This document shows positions 18,585 to 28,382 of a stretch of DNA of 64,000 bases, one piece after another. The stretch spans positions 1 through 64,000 of the forward strand of contig MKVT01000013.1 of the NCBI GenBank assembly GCA_001898935.1, written 5' to 3'. This DNA is from Paludibacter sp. 47-17. GTDB lineage: Bacteria > Bacteroidota > Bacteroidia > Bacteroidales > Paludibacteraceae. The notes below the pieces were generated by a model, which was not told the DNA's origin, did no database searches, and worked only from the letters and a program-made list of their open reading frames with translations. Made by a program: the position numbers and the translations under genes. Numbering within the stretch: the stretch's first letter is position 1; each line of letters starts with the position of its first letter.

Positions 18585-20375
18585 TTACATCCGCTCGGGC
18601 ACTTCAATTCCCAGCAAGGCCATTCCCGACTTCACCACCTGTGCCACCGAGGCCGACAACAACAGCCGGAATCCTTTCAAGGCACCGTTTTCTTCCTTCA
18701 GAATGGAGAAGTCGTGGTAGAACTGGTTGTATTCCTTCACCAACTCATAGATATAATTGGCAATCACTGCCGGACTGAATTCGTCGCCAGCCTGACGCAC
18801 CACCGACGGATACGCACTCAGCAACTGAATCATATATTTTTCCTTATCAGAAACAGCCAGTCCGGTATCCACCGCATCCGGAATCCCGATCCCGGCATCC
18901 TGAGCTTTACGCAGCACCGATTTAATACGGGCGTGCGTATATTGAATAAACGGACCGGTATTGCCGTTAAAATCAATCGACTCCTTCGGATTGAAGGTCA
19001 TATTTTTCTTCGGATCTACCTTCAGAATAAAGTATTTAAGAGCTCCCAGCCCTACCATTGCTGCTATTTGCTCCACTTCTTCGCCGGAAGAGGTATCGAG
19101 CTTACCCAGTTCGCGGGCGGTATCGCGGGCGGTATCCATCATTTCCGTCATCAGATCGTCGGCATCCACCACCGTACCCTCGCGGCTCTTCATCTTACCT
19201 TCGGGAAGCTCCACCATCCCGTAGGAAAAATGCACCAATTCGCGGCCCCATTCAAAACCCACTTTATCGAGCAACAGGGCCAGCACCTGGAAATGGTAGT
19301 TTTGCTCATTGCCCACGACATACACCATTTTGTTGATGGGATAATCTTCGTAACGCAGCTTGGCAGTTCCAATATCCTGGGTCATATATACCGAAGTGCC
19401 GTCGGCCCGGAGCAACAGCTTCTCATCGAGTCCTTCGGGACGCAGATCGGCCCAAACCGAACCATCCTCGCGGCGGTAGAAAACACCTTTTGCAAGTCCC
19501 TCTTCCACTTTCGATTTACCTTCGAGGTAGGTTTGCGATTCGTAATAGATCTTGTCGAAATCGACTCCCATCCGTTTGTAAGTAGCATCGAAACCTTCGT
19601 ATACCCAGCCGTTCATCGTTTCCCACAACCGGTACACCTCCGGATCGTGATTTTCCCAGGCCACCAGCATTTCCTGCGCCCGGCGCATCAGCGGGGCCGT
19701 ACGCTTGGCTTCCTCTTCGGCCATCCCCTGCTCCATCAGCGCTTTCACCTCGGCTTTATAAGCCTTATCGAATTCCACGTAATACTTCCCCACCAGGTGA
19801 TCGCCCTTCATGCCCGACGATTGCGGCGTTTCGCCATTGCCAAAAAGTTTCCAGGCCAGCATCGACTTGCAGATATGGATACCCCGGTCGTTCACTATAT
19901 TGGTTTTCACTACCTCCCAGCCGTTGGCTTTCTGAATCTCGGAGATTGAAAAACCGAGCAGATTATTGCGCACATGCCCCAGGTGAAGCGGTTTGTTGGT
20001 ATTGGGCGACGAATATTCGATCATCATCAACTTACCTTTCCCCGTATCGTTCTGTCCGAAACTCGCATCGGACGACAGGGCGTTAAGCAATTCCAGCCAG
20101 TAAGCCGTATGGATGGTGAGGTTGAGAAAACCTTTGATCACATTGAACGCGCTCACCAGCGAATGCTGCGAAAGCAGGTAATTCCCGATCTCTTCACCGA
20201 TCGTTTCGGGAGCTTTACGGGCCGCTTTCACAAAGGGAAAAATCACCACGGTGAGGTCGCCCTCGAATTCTTTTTTGGTTTTTTGTATCTGAAGTTGGGC
20301 CTCAGCGGCTTCCAGCTGATAAAGCTCGGCAACGGCAGTTTTCACCATAGCCTGGAGCGACGATTCGATATTCAT
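18585..20375 (-). CDS. argS: Arginyl-tRNA synthetase
   Basis: EYSSPNTNKPLHLGHVRNNLLG (HIGH-type) motif; start MNIESSLQ at 20375 avoids overlap with the tRNA. Confidence 0.95.
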   Translation of the reverse strand: MNIESSLQAMVKTAVAELYQLEAAEAQLQIQKTKKEFEGDLTVVIFPFVKAARKAPETIGEEIGNYLLSQHSLVSAFNVIKGFLNLTIHTAYWLELLNALSSDASFGQNDTGKGKLMMIEYSSPNTNKPLHLGHVRNNLLGFSISEIQKANGWEVVKTNIVNDRGIHICKSMLAWKLFGNGETPQSSGMKGDHLVGKYYVEFDKAYKAEVKALMEQGMAEEEAKRTAPLMRRAQEMLVAWENHDPEVYRLWETMNGWVYEGFDATYKRMGVDFDKIYYESQTYLEGKSKVEEGLAKGVFYRREDGSVWADLRPEGLDEKLLLRADGTSVYMTQDIGTAKLRYEDYPINKMVYVVGNEQNYHFQVLALLLDKVGFEWGRELVHFSYGMVELPEGKMKSREGTVVDADDLMTEMMDTARDTARELGKLDTSSGEEVEQIAAMVGLGALKYFILKVDPKKNMTFNPKESIDFNGNTGPFIQYTHARIKSVLRKAQDAGIGIPDAVDTGLAVSDKEKYMIQLLSAYPSVVRQAGDEFSPAVIANYIYELVKEYNQFYHDFSILKEENGALKGFRLLLSASVAQVVKSGMALLGIEVPERM

Positions 20376-20402
20376 TGGAAAAACAATTTTTAATTGAGGG
20401 TG

Positions 20403-20433
20403 CAAAGATACAAAAAAGGAGTGGAGCGGCAAA
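20403..20433 (-). promoter_or_regulatory. Putative argS promoter
   Basis: Minus strand TTTG (20430-20433)-N19-TATCTTTG (20403-20410). Confidence 0.65.
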
Positions 20434-20497
20434 CGGGGCTCGAACCCGCGACCTTCGGCTTGGGAAGCCAACGCTCTACCGACTGAGCTATTGCCGC
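20426..20497 (-). tRNA. tRNA-Gly (anticodon CCC)
   Basis: Cloverleaf read by eye: acceptor GCGGCAA/TTGCCGC, anticodon loop TTCCCAA, T-loop TTCGAGC; CCA not encoded. Confidence 0.95.
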
Positions 20498-20499
20498 AT

Positions 20500-20542
20500 A
20501 AAAAACAGTGCGAAATTACAAAAAAATCTGTAATTCCGCACC
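20500..20542 (-). terminator. Terminator-like hairpin between rnfA and tRNA-Gly
   Basis: Minus strand GTGCGGAATTACA...TGTAATTTCGCAC (one mismatch) followed by GTTTTTT. Confidence 0.6.
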
Positions 20543-20622
20543 TTGACGGGAATTAATTTATAACAAATAGTGCATGATTTTGGGATGAAACCTGCAGGCC
20601 TTCAAAAACAGGGGAACAAGGC

Positions 20623-21198
20623 TTATTTTACAATCCCGGCAAACCCCATGAATGCCATCGCCAGTAAGCCGGCGGTGAGTAAGGCCGACGGAATTCCTTT
20701 CATGCCCTTCGGCAGGTTCAGCATGTTGAGTTGCTCGCGGATACCGGCAAAAAGCACCAATGCCAACCCGAACCCTATGGCCGTCGATATGGCAAATACC
20801 ACGCTGCTCGCCAAATCGAAATCTTTCTGAATGACCATGATCGCCACACCCAGAACGGCACAGTTGGTGGTAATGAGCGGCAGGAATACTCCCAGGGCCT
20901 GATAAAGGGCCGGCGAAATCTTTTTAAGGATGATCTCCACCATTTGTACCAGGGCTGCAATAATCAGAATAAAACTGATGGTTTGCAGGTAAGTGATGTT
21001 GAGCGGCTCGAGTACCGATTTCTGAACAATAAAGGTGAAAATGGTGGCGATGGTTAATACGAACGCCACGGCGCCTGCCATTCCCAGTGCTGTTTCCACT
21101 TTCTTTGACACTCCCAGGAACGGACAAATTCCCAGAAACTGCGACAATACGATATTGTTTACGAATACGGCGCTGATAAATATAAGTACGTAGGTCAT
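20623..21198 (-). CDS. rnfA: Electron transport complex subunit RnfA
   Basis: NNIVLSQFLGICPFLGVSKK and LPLITTNCAVLGVAI, RnfA family motifs. Confidence 0.93.
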   Translation of the reverse strand: MTYVLIFISAVFVNNIVLSQFLGICPFLGVSKKVETALGMAGAVAFVLTIATIFTFIVQKSVLEPLNITYLQTISFILIIAALVQMVEIILKKISPALYQALGVFLPLITTNCAVLGVAIMVIQKDFDLASSVVFAISTAIGFGLALVLFAGIREQLNMLNLPKGMKGIPSALLTAGLLAMAFMGFAGIVK

Positions 21199-21202
21199 AA
21201 TC

Positions 21203-21796
21203 TTAAGCTTTTTTCAGTTTATTGAAGATGGCAATGAGGTAGGCCAGCGCAATGAAAGCGCCCGGCGCAAGCACGAACAGCAACATGCCGTAGTTTTCGG
21301 GGAAGATGGTCATACTGAACACCTTTCCGGTCCCCAGCAATTCGCGAACCGTCCCCAGCAGCGTTAACGCCATGGTAAAACCAAGTCCCATTCCCAGTCC
21401 ATCGAAAAACGATTTCCCGACGGTATTCTTTGCTGCAAAGGCTTCGGCCCGTCCGAGCACGATACAGTTCACCACAATGAGCGGGATAAACAAGCCCAGG
21501 CTATCGTAGAGAGCCGGCACATAGGCCTGCATCACCATTTCCACCAGGGTAACAAAGGTCGCAATTACCACGATAAAAGCCGGAATACGCACTTTATCGG
21601 GAATTATGTTTTTGAGCAACGATACCACCACATTGGCCGAGAGAAGCACGAAGGTGGTTGCAAGCCCCATCCCCAGCCCGTTGACGGCCGACGATGTGGT
21701 ACCCAGCGTGGGGCACATCCCCAGCAGAAGAACAAATACGGGATTTTCTTTGATAATGCCATTCAGCATTGTTTTCATTCCGGAATTCTGGCTCAT
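21203..21796 (-). CDS. rnfE: Electron transport complex subunit RnfE
   Basis: NGIIKENPVFVLLLGMCPTLGTTSSAVNGLGMG and FIPLIVVNCIVLGRAEAFA. Confidence 0.93.
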   Translation of the reverse strand: MSQNSGMKTMLNGIIKENPVFVLLLGMCPTLGTTSSAVNGLGMGLATTFVLLSANVVVSLLKNIIPDKVRIPAFIVVIATFVTLVEMVMQAYVPALYDSLGLFIPLIVVNCIVLGRAEAFAAKNTVGKSFFDGLGMGLGFTMALTLLGTVRELLGTGKVFSMTIFPENYGMLLFVLAPGAFIALAYLIAIFNKLKKA

Positions 21797-21809
21797 ATAG
21801 TTGTCCTCC

Positions 21810-22439
21810 TTATTGATTTAGGGTTACTGAATCGGTTTTTTCGGTGGCTCCGCTCGCCGCATCGTAGTCCTGCTTGTAAGCGCTGTAGGCATACCGGATG
21901 GTTTCGAGGAAGGCGCGCGACGAGATGGTAGCTGCTGTAATAGCATCCACTTCTCCCCCGTCCTTACTCACGGTAAGATTATTGATTTCAGGATTTTTGC
22001 CACGGATATCCTGCTTGCCTTTTTCGGTTTTAAACCAGTCGGCCATTTTGGTACCCAGCCCCGGCGTTTCTTTTTGTTCCAGTACCGAATAGTTCACAAT
22101 GGCGCCTTCGGGATCGAAGCCTACCATCACTTTGATCTCACCGCTGAAGCCGTTGCCCGAATACGACTGTACGGCAGCACCCACAAACTCGTCGCCTTTA
22201 TACGCTTTGTACAGAACGAAAGGAGCTTCGAAGCCTTCCAGGGAGATTAATTCTTCCGCGTCGAGGCGATCGAACTCGGGCAGCACTTCTTTGATTGCAT
22301 TTTCCTGTTTTGCTTTTTTGGAGGCTGCAATGGGTTCTTTGGTGAGCGAATAAACCGAACCGAGGGCTACGGCAGCAAAAATGGTGATGCCCGTGAGCAC
22401 CAGCACCATATTTTTAAATGTAGATTCTAACTTTGCCAT
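21810..22439 (-). CDS. rnfG: Electron transport complex subunit RnfG
   Basis: FMN-binding motif DAITAATISSRA; operon position. Confidence 0.92.
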   Translation of the reverse strand: MAKLESTFKNMVLVLTGITIFAAVALGSVYSLTKEPIAASKKAKQENAIKEVLPEFDRLDAEELISLEGFEAPFVLYKAYKGDEFVGAAVQSYSGNGFSGEIKVMVGFDPEGAIVNYSVLEQKETPGLGTKMADWFKTEKGKQDIRGKNPEINNLTVSKDGGEVDAITAATISSRAFLETIRYAYSAYKQDYDAASGATEKTDSVTLNQ

Positions 22440-22448
22440 GTCTTCAGT

Positions 22449-23417
22449 TTATGCTTTTTTCGGTTTTTCTCCAAACCGTTTGGGTTTAACATAGAAGTTG
22501 ATGATAGGGGTAAAGCCGTTCATAATAAGAATGGCAAACGAAACTCCTTCGGGATAAGCACCCCAGGTACGGATGATGACGGTGAGCAGACCGATACCGA
22601 CCCCATAAATCCACATGCCGCGGAACGTCATGGGTGAAGTTACATAATCGGTAGCCATGAAAATAGCGCCCAGCATCAGTCCGCCGGAGAACAGGTGTAC
22701 CAGCGGCGAAGCATAGGTGGCAGGATCGGCAAGGTATAAGATCCCTGTGAATACCGCTACGGTGAGCAGGATACTAACCGGGATATGCCAGGTAATAATT
22801 TTACGGATCAGCATATACCCCAACCCGACAAGCAGAGCGATGGCCGAAACCTCGCCGAGGGAACCCGGGATATTTCCCACAATCATATCGGAGACGGCCG
22901 GAAGCGAGGCCGACCCTTCTTTCAGGATACCGAGTACGGTGGCACCGGTTTCGGCATCGAGGTAGGTAGTGGCGAGCGGATCCACAACGGGCCAGGTAGT
23001 CATTTCCACCGGGAACGAAATAAGCAGAAACACACGCCCCACCAATGCCGGGTTGAAAGGATTGTTGCCCAAACCGCCGAAGCTCATTTTTGCCACGCCG
23101 ATAGCCACCAGCGCTCCGACGATAATCATCCAGAGCGGAAGATTGGAGGGCAGGTTGAAGGCGAGCAGCAGGCCGGTTACAGCAGCCGAACCGTCCAATA
23201 TGGTGACCGGACCTTTCAGGATGTACTTCTGGATCAGAAATTCGAAAAGCACCGAAGCTGCTACGGCTGTGAGGGTTACAATAAGTGCGCCCAGTCCGAA
23301 AAAGTAGAGCGATGCCAACAGGGCGGGAACCATGGCGATGACCACCCCGTACATATTTTTGGATACGGAGTCGCCGCTGTGAATATGCGGTGCGGGCGAT
23401 ATTATCAGTTTTTCCAT
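22449..23417 (-). CDS. rnfD: Electron transport complex subunit RnfD
   Basis: ISPAPHIHSGDSVSKNMYGVVIAM, FNPALVGRVFLL; multi-TM; operon position. Confidence 0.93.
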   Translation of the reverse strand: MEKLIISPAPHIHSGDSVSKNMYGVVIAMVPALLASLYFFGLGALIVTLTAVAASVLFEFLIQKYILKGPVTILDGSAAVTGLLLAFNLPSNLPLWMIIVGALVAIGVAKMSFGGLGNNPFNPALVGRVFLLISFPVEMTTWPVVDPLATTYLDAETGATVLGILKEGSASLPAVSDMIVGNIPGSLGEVSAIALLVGLGYMLIRKIITWHIPVSILLTVAVFTGILYLADPATYASPLVHLFSGGLMLGAIFMATDYVTSPMTFRGMWIYGVGIGLLTVIIRTWGAYPEGVSFAILIMNGFTPIINFYVKPKRFGEKPKKA

Positions 23418-23426
23418 TCTCTGTAT

Positions 23427-24758
23427 TTATTTTGCGGTTCTACTTCTTATAATTCCACCAACCGTGGATTTGCCGAAACGGATATAATCGAGCAGCGGCC
23501 GGTTCGACGGGCAGGTATAGCTGCAACTTCCGCATTCGAGACAATCCATGGTGCGGTTGGCTTCCATCTCGGTCCACATATTGCGTTCGCTCTGGGCCAT
23601 GAGCAGATACGGCTCGAGACCCATGGGACAAACCGTAACGCATTTGGTACAACGGATGCAGTTTTGTACCGGTTTGCGGATGGCTTCGGCATCGCGGATA
23701 AACACTACACCGGAGCTTCCTTTTGCCATGGGGATATTGAGATTCATCAGCGAGCGGCCCATCATAGGTCCGCCACCGACGATTTTGCCGGTGCCTTCGG
23801 GGACACCGCCGGCTTCTTCTACCACATTGGAAAGATAAGTACCCAGCCTGACGCGGTAATTCCCCGGGTTGGGCGCATCTTTACCGGTGATGGTCATCAC
23901 ACGCTCCACCATCGGTTTGTTTTTCTGAACCGCTTCGTAGATCGCATAGGTAGTGGCTACATTCTGCACCACCGCACCCACTTCCACCGGAATTCTGCCA
24001 CTGGGCACCTGGCGACGGATCAGCGCATCGATAAGCTGCTTTTCGCCCCCCTGGGGGTAACGCACTTTCAGCGCTTCCACTTCAATGCCTTTGTAATCAG
24101 CCGCAAGCTTTTTGAGGAGCTGGATAGCATCTTTCTTATTATTTTCGACACCGATAATCGCACGGTTCACTTCCAGCGCCTTCATCAGAATGGTAACCCC
24201 GATCAGAATTTCCTCGCCATGCTCCATCATCAGCTGGTGGTCGCAGGTAAGGTACGACTCACACTCTACCGCATTAATAATCAGCACCTCGGCTTTCTTA
24301 CCCGGAGGAGGCATCAACTTCACATGGGCCGGGAAAGTAGCGCCACCCAGTCCGACTATACCTGCCGCCTTAATTTTTTCGATAATCTCCTGTTTCGAAA
24401 GCGTACATTCCCGTTTGATTTCCGGGTTGCGATCGATGGTTTCGAGCCATTCGTCGCCATCCACTTCGATAAAAACCGCCGGACGCTTATAGCCCGAAGC
24501 ATCGAGCTGCACATCGAGTTTCACCACTTTTCCCGAAACCGACGAATGCACGTTAGCCGAAATAAAACCACTCGCCTGGCCGATGATCTGGCCTACTTTA
24601 ACGATATCGCCCCGTTTTACGACCGGGTCGGCCGGAGTACCGATATAATGTGCCAGCGGAATCACCACCTGTCCGGGCAATGCGGCCGTGATAATTTTTT
24701 TTCCGGCTGCAAACTTATTCTCTGCCGGATGAATCCCTCCGATTCTGAAAGTCTTCAT
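23427..24758 (-). CDS. rnfC: Electron transport complex subunit RnfC
   Basis: GGATFPAHVKL, two 4Fe-4S motifs CIRCTKCVTVCP and CLECGSCSYTCP. Confidence 0.94.
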   Translation of the reverse strand: MKTFRIGGIHPAENKFAAGKKIITAALPGQVVIPLAHYIGTPADPVVKRGDIVKVGQIIGQASGFISANVHSSVSGKVVKLDVQLDASGYKRPAVFIEVDGDEWLETIDRNPEIKRECTLSKQEIIEKIKAAGIVGLGGATFPAHVKLMPPPGKKAEVLIINAVECESYLTCDHQLMMEHGEEILIGVTILMKALEVNRAIIGVENNKKDAIQLLKKLAADYKGIEVEALKVRYPQGGEKQLIDALIRRQVPSGRIPVEVGAVVQNVATTYAIYEAVQKNKPMVERVMTITGKDAPNPGNYRVRLGTYLSNVVEEAGGVPEGTGKIVGGGPMMGRSLMNLNIPMAKGSSGVVFIRDAEAIRKPVQNCIRCTKCVTVCPMGLEPYLLMAQSERNMWTEMEANRTMDCLECGSCSYTCPSNRPLLDYIRFGKSTVGGIIRSRTAK

Positions 24759-24821
24759 ATAATTGTTAGTTGTTAATTATTTATTGTCGATTGTATGCCG
24801 GGAATGCCCGAGGATAACGCA

Positions 24822-25676
24822 TTATTCAGCGGCAACAGCTTCCTCTTCCTTCACTTTCCGGGGCGGGAAATTGATCTCTTTAATCGCATTGGTAGGACAT
24901 ACCTCCACGCACTTGCGGCACAGTTTACATGCTTCGTCGTTGATAAATGCCAGGTTGTTACCGACGGTAATGGCTTCGTGCGGGCAAACTTTAAAACATT
25001 TGGCACAGCCAATACAGCCTACATCACAGGCTTTTTTGGTAATATGCCCTTTGTCCTCGTTACGGCATCCTACATAAATACGCCTTCCTTTAGGACCTTT
25101 CTTACGCAGTTCGATAAGTAATTTCGGACAAGCGCGTACACAGGCGCCGCAAGCAGTACATTTATCATCATCCACTTCCGGTATCATCGTCACCGGATTC
25201 ACCTTGATGGCGTCGAATTCGCACGACAATTCGCAATCGCCGAAACCAAGGCATCCCCACGAACAATTGGTTTCGCCGCTGTAAAGGTTGTGGGCGATGA
25301 AACAATGCTTCACCCCATCGTACTCGTTGTAGCGCGGACGGTGTTCACAGGTACCGTCGCAACGAACCACCGCTACTTTCGGAGCTTGTGCTACCGCCGT
25401 CTTACCCAGAATAGCTGCTACCTTAGCCATGGTATCGTTGCCGCCCACAGGACAGAACAAATCGCCAAGCTCATCCGATTTCACACAGGCATCGGCAAAC
25501 CCCCTGCACCCGGGAAATCCGCACCCCCCGCAGTTGGCAGCCGGCAATGCAGCTTCAACCTCATCGATGCGAGGATCCTCAAAAACATGAAACTTCTTGG
25601 CAACTACAAATAAAATAATTGCAGCAACGGCCCCGATTACTCCCAGGGTAATTAAAGATATGAGTACTACGTTCAT
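24822..25676 (-). CDS. rnfB: Electron transport complex subunit RnfB
   Basis: N-terminal TM, ANCGGCGFPGCRGFADAC, multiple ferredoxin motifs; ATG at 25676. Confidence 0.93.
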   Translation of the reverse strand: MNVVLISLITLGVIGAVAAIILFVVAKKFHVFEDPRIDEVEAALPAANCGGCGFPGCRGFADACVKSDELGDLFCPVGGNDTMAKVAAILGKTAVAQAPKVAVVRCDGTCEHRPRYNEYDGVKHCFIAHNLYSGETNCSWGCLGFGDCELSCEFDAIKVNPVTMIPEVDDDKCTACGACVRACPKLLIELRKKGPKGRRIYVGCRNEDKGHITKKACDVGCIGCAKCFKVCPHEAITVGNNLAFINDEACKLCRKCVEVCPTNAIKEINFPPRKVKEEEAVAAE

Positions 25677-25704
25677 GGTTGTTATAAAAAAACTTAAAAT
25701 CAGA

Positions 25705-26127
25705 TCAGTCAGCATTGAGCTTTTTCACCTGAAATTTCAGCTTGGATTTTAATTTACTATTGAATTGCGAAAGGATCAGAAAATACGGGACTAATGTACC
25801 GAGTGCAATACTCCCCGACAAGGCATCATTATCGACATACGATTTGAGTATCAGCAAAGTAACCAATATCAACACAAAGGGAATCACAAATGCGAGAAGC
25901 ACGGCCAGCAAGCCCATCGAACTTTGCCCGTAGAGTAAAACCGGCTCACCGACCTTAAAACCGGTACCATCGGTTTCCACATCGATCAGCTTATCGTCGA
26001 CGTCGGCAGCCGAGCAGGCCCCCTTGGCATGGCAGGAACTACAGGCCGACATTTGAACAATTTGGACCTGAATGTGTTTTCCATTTACATTCTGAATAAT
26101 TCCGGAATGTTCGATAATTTGACTCAT
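25705..26127 (-). CDS. RseC/MucC family protein (SoxR-reducing type)
   Basis: SACSSCHAKGACSAAD cysteine motif and two TM helices; first gene of the rnf operon as in other Bacteroidales. Confidence 0.85.
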   Translation of the reverse strand: MSQIIEHSGIIQNVNGKHIQVQIVQMSACSSCHAKGACSAADVDDKLIDVETDGTGFKVGEPVLLYGQSSMGLLAVLLAFVIPFVLILVTLLILKSYVDNDALSGSIALGTLVPYFLILSQFNSKLKSKLKFQVKKLNAD

Positions 26128-26156
26128 TTTGTAATGTAGAGATTGCAATTTGAGCG

Positions 26157-26188
26157 CAAATGTACTATAAATTTTGTTTTACTACAAG
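26157..26188 (-). promoter_or_regulatory. Putative rseC-rnf operon promoter
   Basis: Minus strand TTG-N20-TACATTTG (26157-26164 and 26185-26188). Confidence 0.65.
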
Positions 26189-26212
26189 ATTGTAGTGTAT
26201 TTTTTATACACA

Positions 26213-26261
26213 AAAAACACAAAGATGAGCAGGCAGCATGGCTAACTCGCTATCTTTGTGT
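26213..26261 (-). terminator. serS rho-independent terminator
   Basis: Minus strand ACACAAAGAT...ATCTTTGTGT followed by TTTTT. Confidence 0.65.
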
Positions 26262-26307
26262 CTTTTGCAATAAGGGTGATTTCTCTTAATAAGAACCAAT
26301 CCAAGTA

Positions 26308-27579
26308 TTAACCGATCATTTCGAAACCAGTATACGGAACGAGTGCTGCAGGTATCCGTATCCCTTCGGCGGTCTGGTTGTTTTCGAGCAGGGCCGCTAC
26401 GATACGGGGCAATGCCAGTGCGCTGCCGTTGAGGGTATGACAGAGTTGTGTTTTCTTATCATTGCCTTTGAAACGGCATTTCAGGCGGTTGGCCTGGTAA
26501 TTCTCAAAATTGGATACCGAACTCACCTCCAGCCAGCGTTGTTGTGCAGCCGAATATACTTCGAAGTCGAAGGTCAGGGCCGAGGTAAAACTCATATCGC
26601 CTCCGCACAGGCGAAGAATCCTCCAGGGAAGTTCCAGTTTTTCAACCAGGGTTTGCACATAATTCACCATATCGGTAAGCGACTCGTACGATTTATCGGG
26701 ATGTTGAATCTGCACAATTTCTACCTTATCGAACTGATGCAGGCGATTGAGGCCGCGCACATCTTTACCGTACGAACCGGCTTCACGGCGGAAACAAGCC
26801 GAATAGGCCGTATTCTTGATGGGCAATTCCGATTCGTTGAGGATTACATCGCGGTAGATATTGGTAACCGGAACTTCGGCGGTCGGAATCAGGTACAAAT
26901 CGTCGGCAGTAGCATGGTACATCTGACCTTCCTTGTCGGGCAGCTGACCGGTACCATAGCCCGAAGCCGCATTCACCACATAAGGAGGCTGCACTTCGAG
27001 GTAACCGGCATCGCGGGCATTATCGAGAAAAAAATTGATCAGCGCACGTTGCAGACGGGCTCCCTTCCCTTTATAGACCGGAAATCCGGCACCGGTAATT
27101 TTCACCCCCAGTTCGAAATCGATGAGGTCGTATTTTTTTGCCAATTCCCAATGCGGCAAAGCACCGGCAGGAAGTTGCGGCAATTCCCCTCCCGTACGTT
27201 CCACTACATTGTGTTCGGCATGACGGCCTTCGGGCACCGAATGGTGCGGTAAGTTGGGAATTTGCACCAACAGGTCGGTAAGCTGCTGCTCGAGCGATGC
27301 CTGAAGGTCGGTGAGCTCTTGAATTCTTTTTTTCAATTCGGTGGTTTGCTCTTTAGCAGCAGTTGCCTCGTCGGTTTTACCTTGCTTCAACAGGATTCCG
27401 ATCTCTTTCGACAGCGCATTGGACTGCGCCAGGGCCTGATCGGCCGATGTCTGGGTTTGTTTACGCTGTGTGTCGAGCTCGATTACCTGGGCGATAATAG
27501 CTTCCGCAGGGAAATGCTTTTTAGCCAGACGGGCTGTCACCTCCTGCGGATTTTCAGTTATATACTTTAATGTCAGCAC
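26308..27579 (-). CDS. serS: Seryl-tRNA synthetase
   Basis: Coiled-coil N-terminus; class II motifs FRREAGSYGKDVRGLNRLHQFDKVE and NGSALALPRIVAALLENNQ. Confidence 0.96.
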   Translation of the reverse strand: MLTLKYITENPQEVTARLAKKHFPAEAIIAQVIELDTQRKQTQTSADQALAQSNALSKEIGILLKQGKTDEATAAKEQTTELKKRIQELTDLQASLEQQLTDLLVQIPNLPHHSVPEGRHAEHNVVERTGGELPQLPAGALPHWELAKKYDLIDFELGVKITGAGFPVYKGKGARLQRALINFFLDNARDAGYLEVQPPYVVNAASGYGTGQLPDKEGQMYHATADDLYLIPTAEVPVTNIYRDVILNESELPIKNTAYSACFRREAGSYGKDVRGLNRLHQFDKVEIVQIQHPDKSYESLTDMVNYVQTLVEKLELPWRILRLCGGDMSFTSALTFDFEVYSAAQQRWLEVSSVSNFENYQANRLKCRFKGNDKKTQLCHTLNGSALALPRIVAALLENNQTAEGIRIPAALVPYTGFEMIG

Positions 27580-27688
27580 TTTATTACAACTATAAGGGAT
27601 TAACGGGTTTACTTCTAAAAAAAATACTCCCGTATTTTACACTACGGTAAAACCACAGGAGCACTTATAACGGTAAGAGAAACTACGA

Positions 27689-27955
27689 TTAGTTAGCTTC
27701 TGCTACGGGACGTACCGAAACGTACGATTTATTGTCTTTGCGTTTTCTGAATTCAACTACTCCGTCGACCAGTGCAAACAAGGTGTGATCTTTTCCAAGA
27801 CCCATGTTTTCGCCTGCATGGTGAACAGTACCGCGTTGACGTACGATGATGTTACCGGCTTTAGCAAACTGACCGCCGTAAATCTTTACTCCGAGTCGCT
27901 TACTTTCCGATTCGCGACCGTTCTTCGAGCTACCAACTCCTTTCTTATGTGCCAT
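27689..27955 (-). CDS. rpmA: 50S ribosomal protein L27
   Basis: [24 protein letters not shown]. Confidence 0.97.
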   Translation of the reverse strand: MAHKKGVGSSKNGRESESKRLGVKIYGGQFAKAGNIIVRQRGTVHHAGENMGLGKDHTLFALVDGVVEFRKRKDNKSYVSVRPVAEAN

Positions 27956-27982
27956 TTTCTTCTAAATTTTAATACCGGTTAA

Positions 27983-28297
27983 TTACGCTACAATTTCTTT
28001 AATCTTCAATTCGGTGAAGTTCTGACGGTGACCATTGCGTTTGCGGTACCCTTTACGACGTTTTTTGTGGAAAACGATTACTTTCTCGCCACGTACGTGC
28101 GACAATACTTCACATACTACTTTAGCTCCTTCAACAACCGGCGCGCCTACTGTGATGGCCCCATTGTTATCTACGAGCAATACCTTGTCAAATGCTACTT
28201 CCGAGCCTTGTGCAGCCTCTTCCATACGGTGTACATACAGTCGTTTTCCGGCTTCCGCCTTGAACTGCTGACCCAAAATTTCTACAATTGCGTACAT
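27983..28297 (-). CDS. rplU: 50S ribosomal protein L21
   Basis: [24 protein letters not shown]...[19 protein letters not shown] at 28297. Confidence 0.96.
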   Translation of the reverse strand: MYAIVEILGQQFKAEAGKRLYVHRMEEAAQGSEVAFDKVLLVDNNGAITVGAPVVEGAKVVCEVLSHVRGEKVIVFHKKRRKGYRKRNGHRQNFTELKIKEIVA

Positions 28298-28326
28298 TAT
28301 AACTATTTGATTTTTAATTACATCGG

Positions 28327-28368
28327 GAAGGTGAGATGCCTGATGGCAGCGCTGCTTCATATACCTTC
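28327..28368 (-). ncRNA. Putative structured 5' leader of rplU-rpmA
   Basis: Minus strand GAAGGT...TGCC-ATCA-GGCA...ACCTTC nested pairing between promoter and ATG. Confidence 0.4.
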
Positions 28369-28382
28369 TTCGAAACGGACTG

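Noticed and set aside
18714-19949. 411-aa + strand ORF
   Set aside because: Antisense shadow of argS.
20376-20471. N-terminal extension of argS through the tRNA
   Set aside because: MASQAEGRGFEPRLPLHS is the translation of the tRNA-Gly gene; the true start MNIESS is at 20375.
22785-24776. 663-aa + strand ORF
   Set aside because: Antisense shadow of rnfC/rnfD; His/Arg-rich translation without motifs, while the minus strand encodes clear Rnf subunits.
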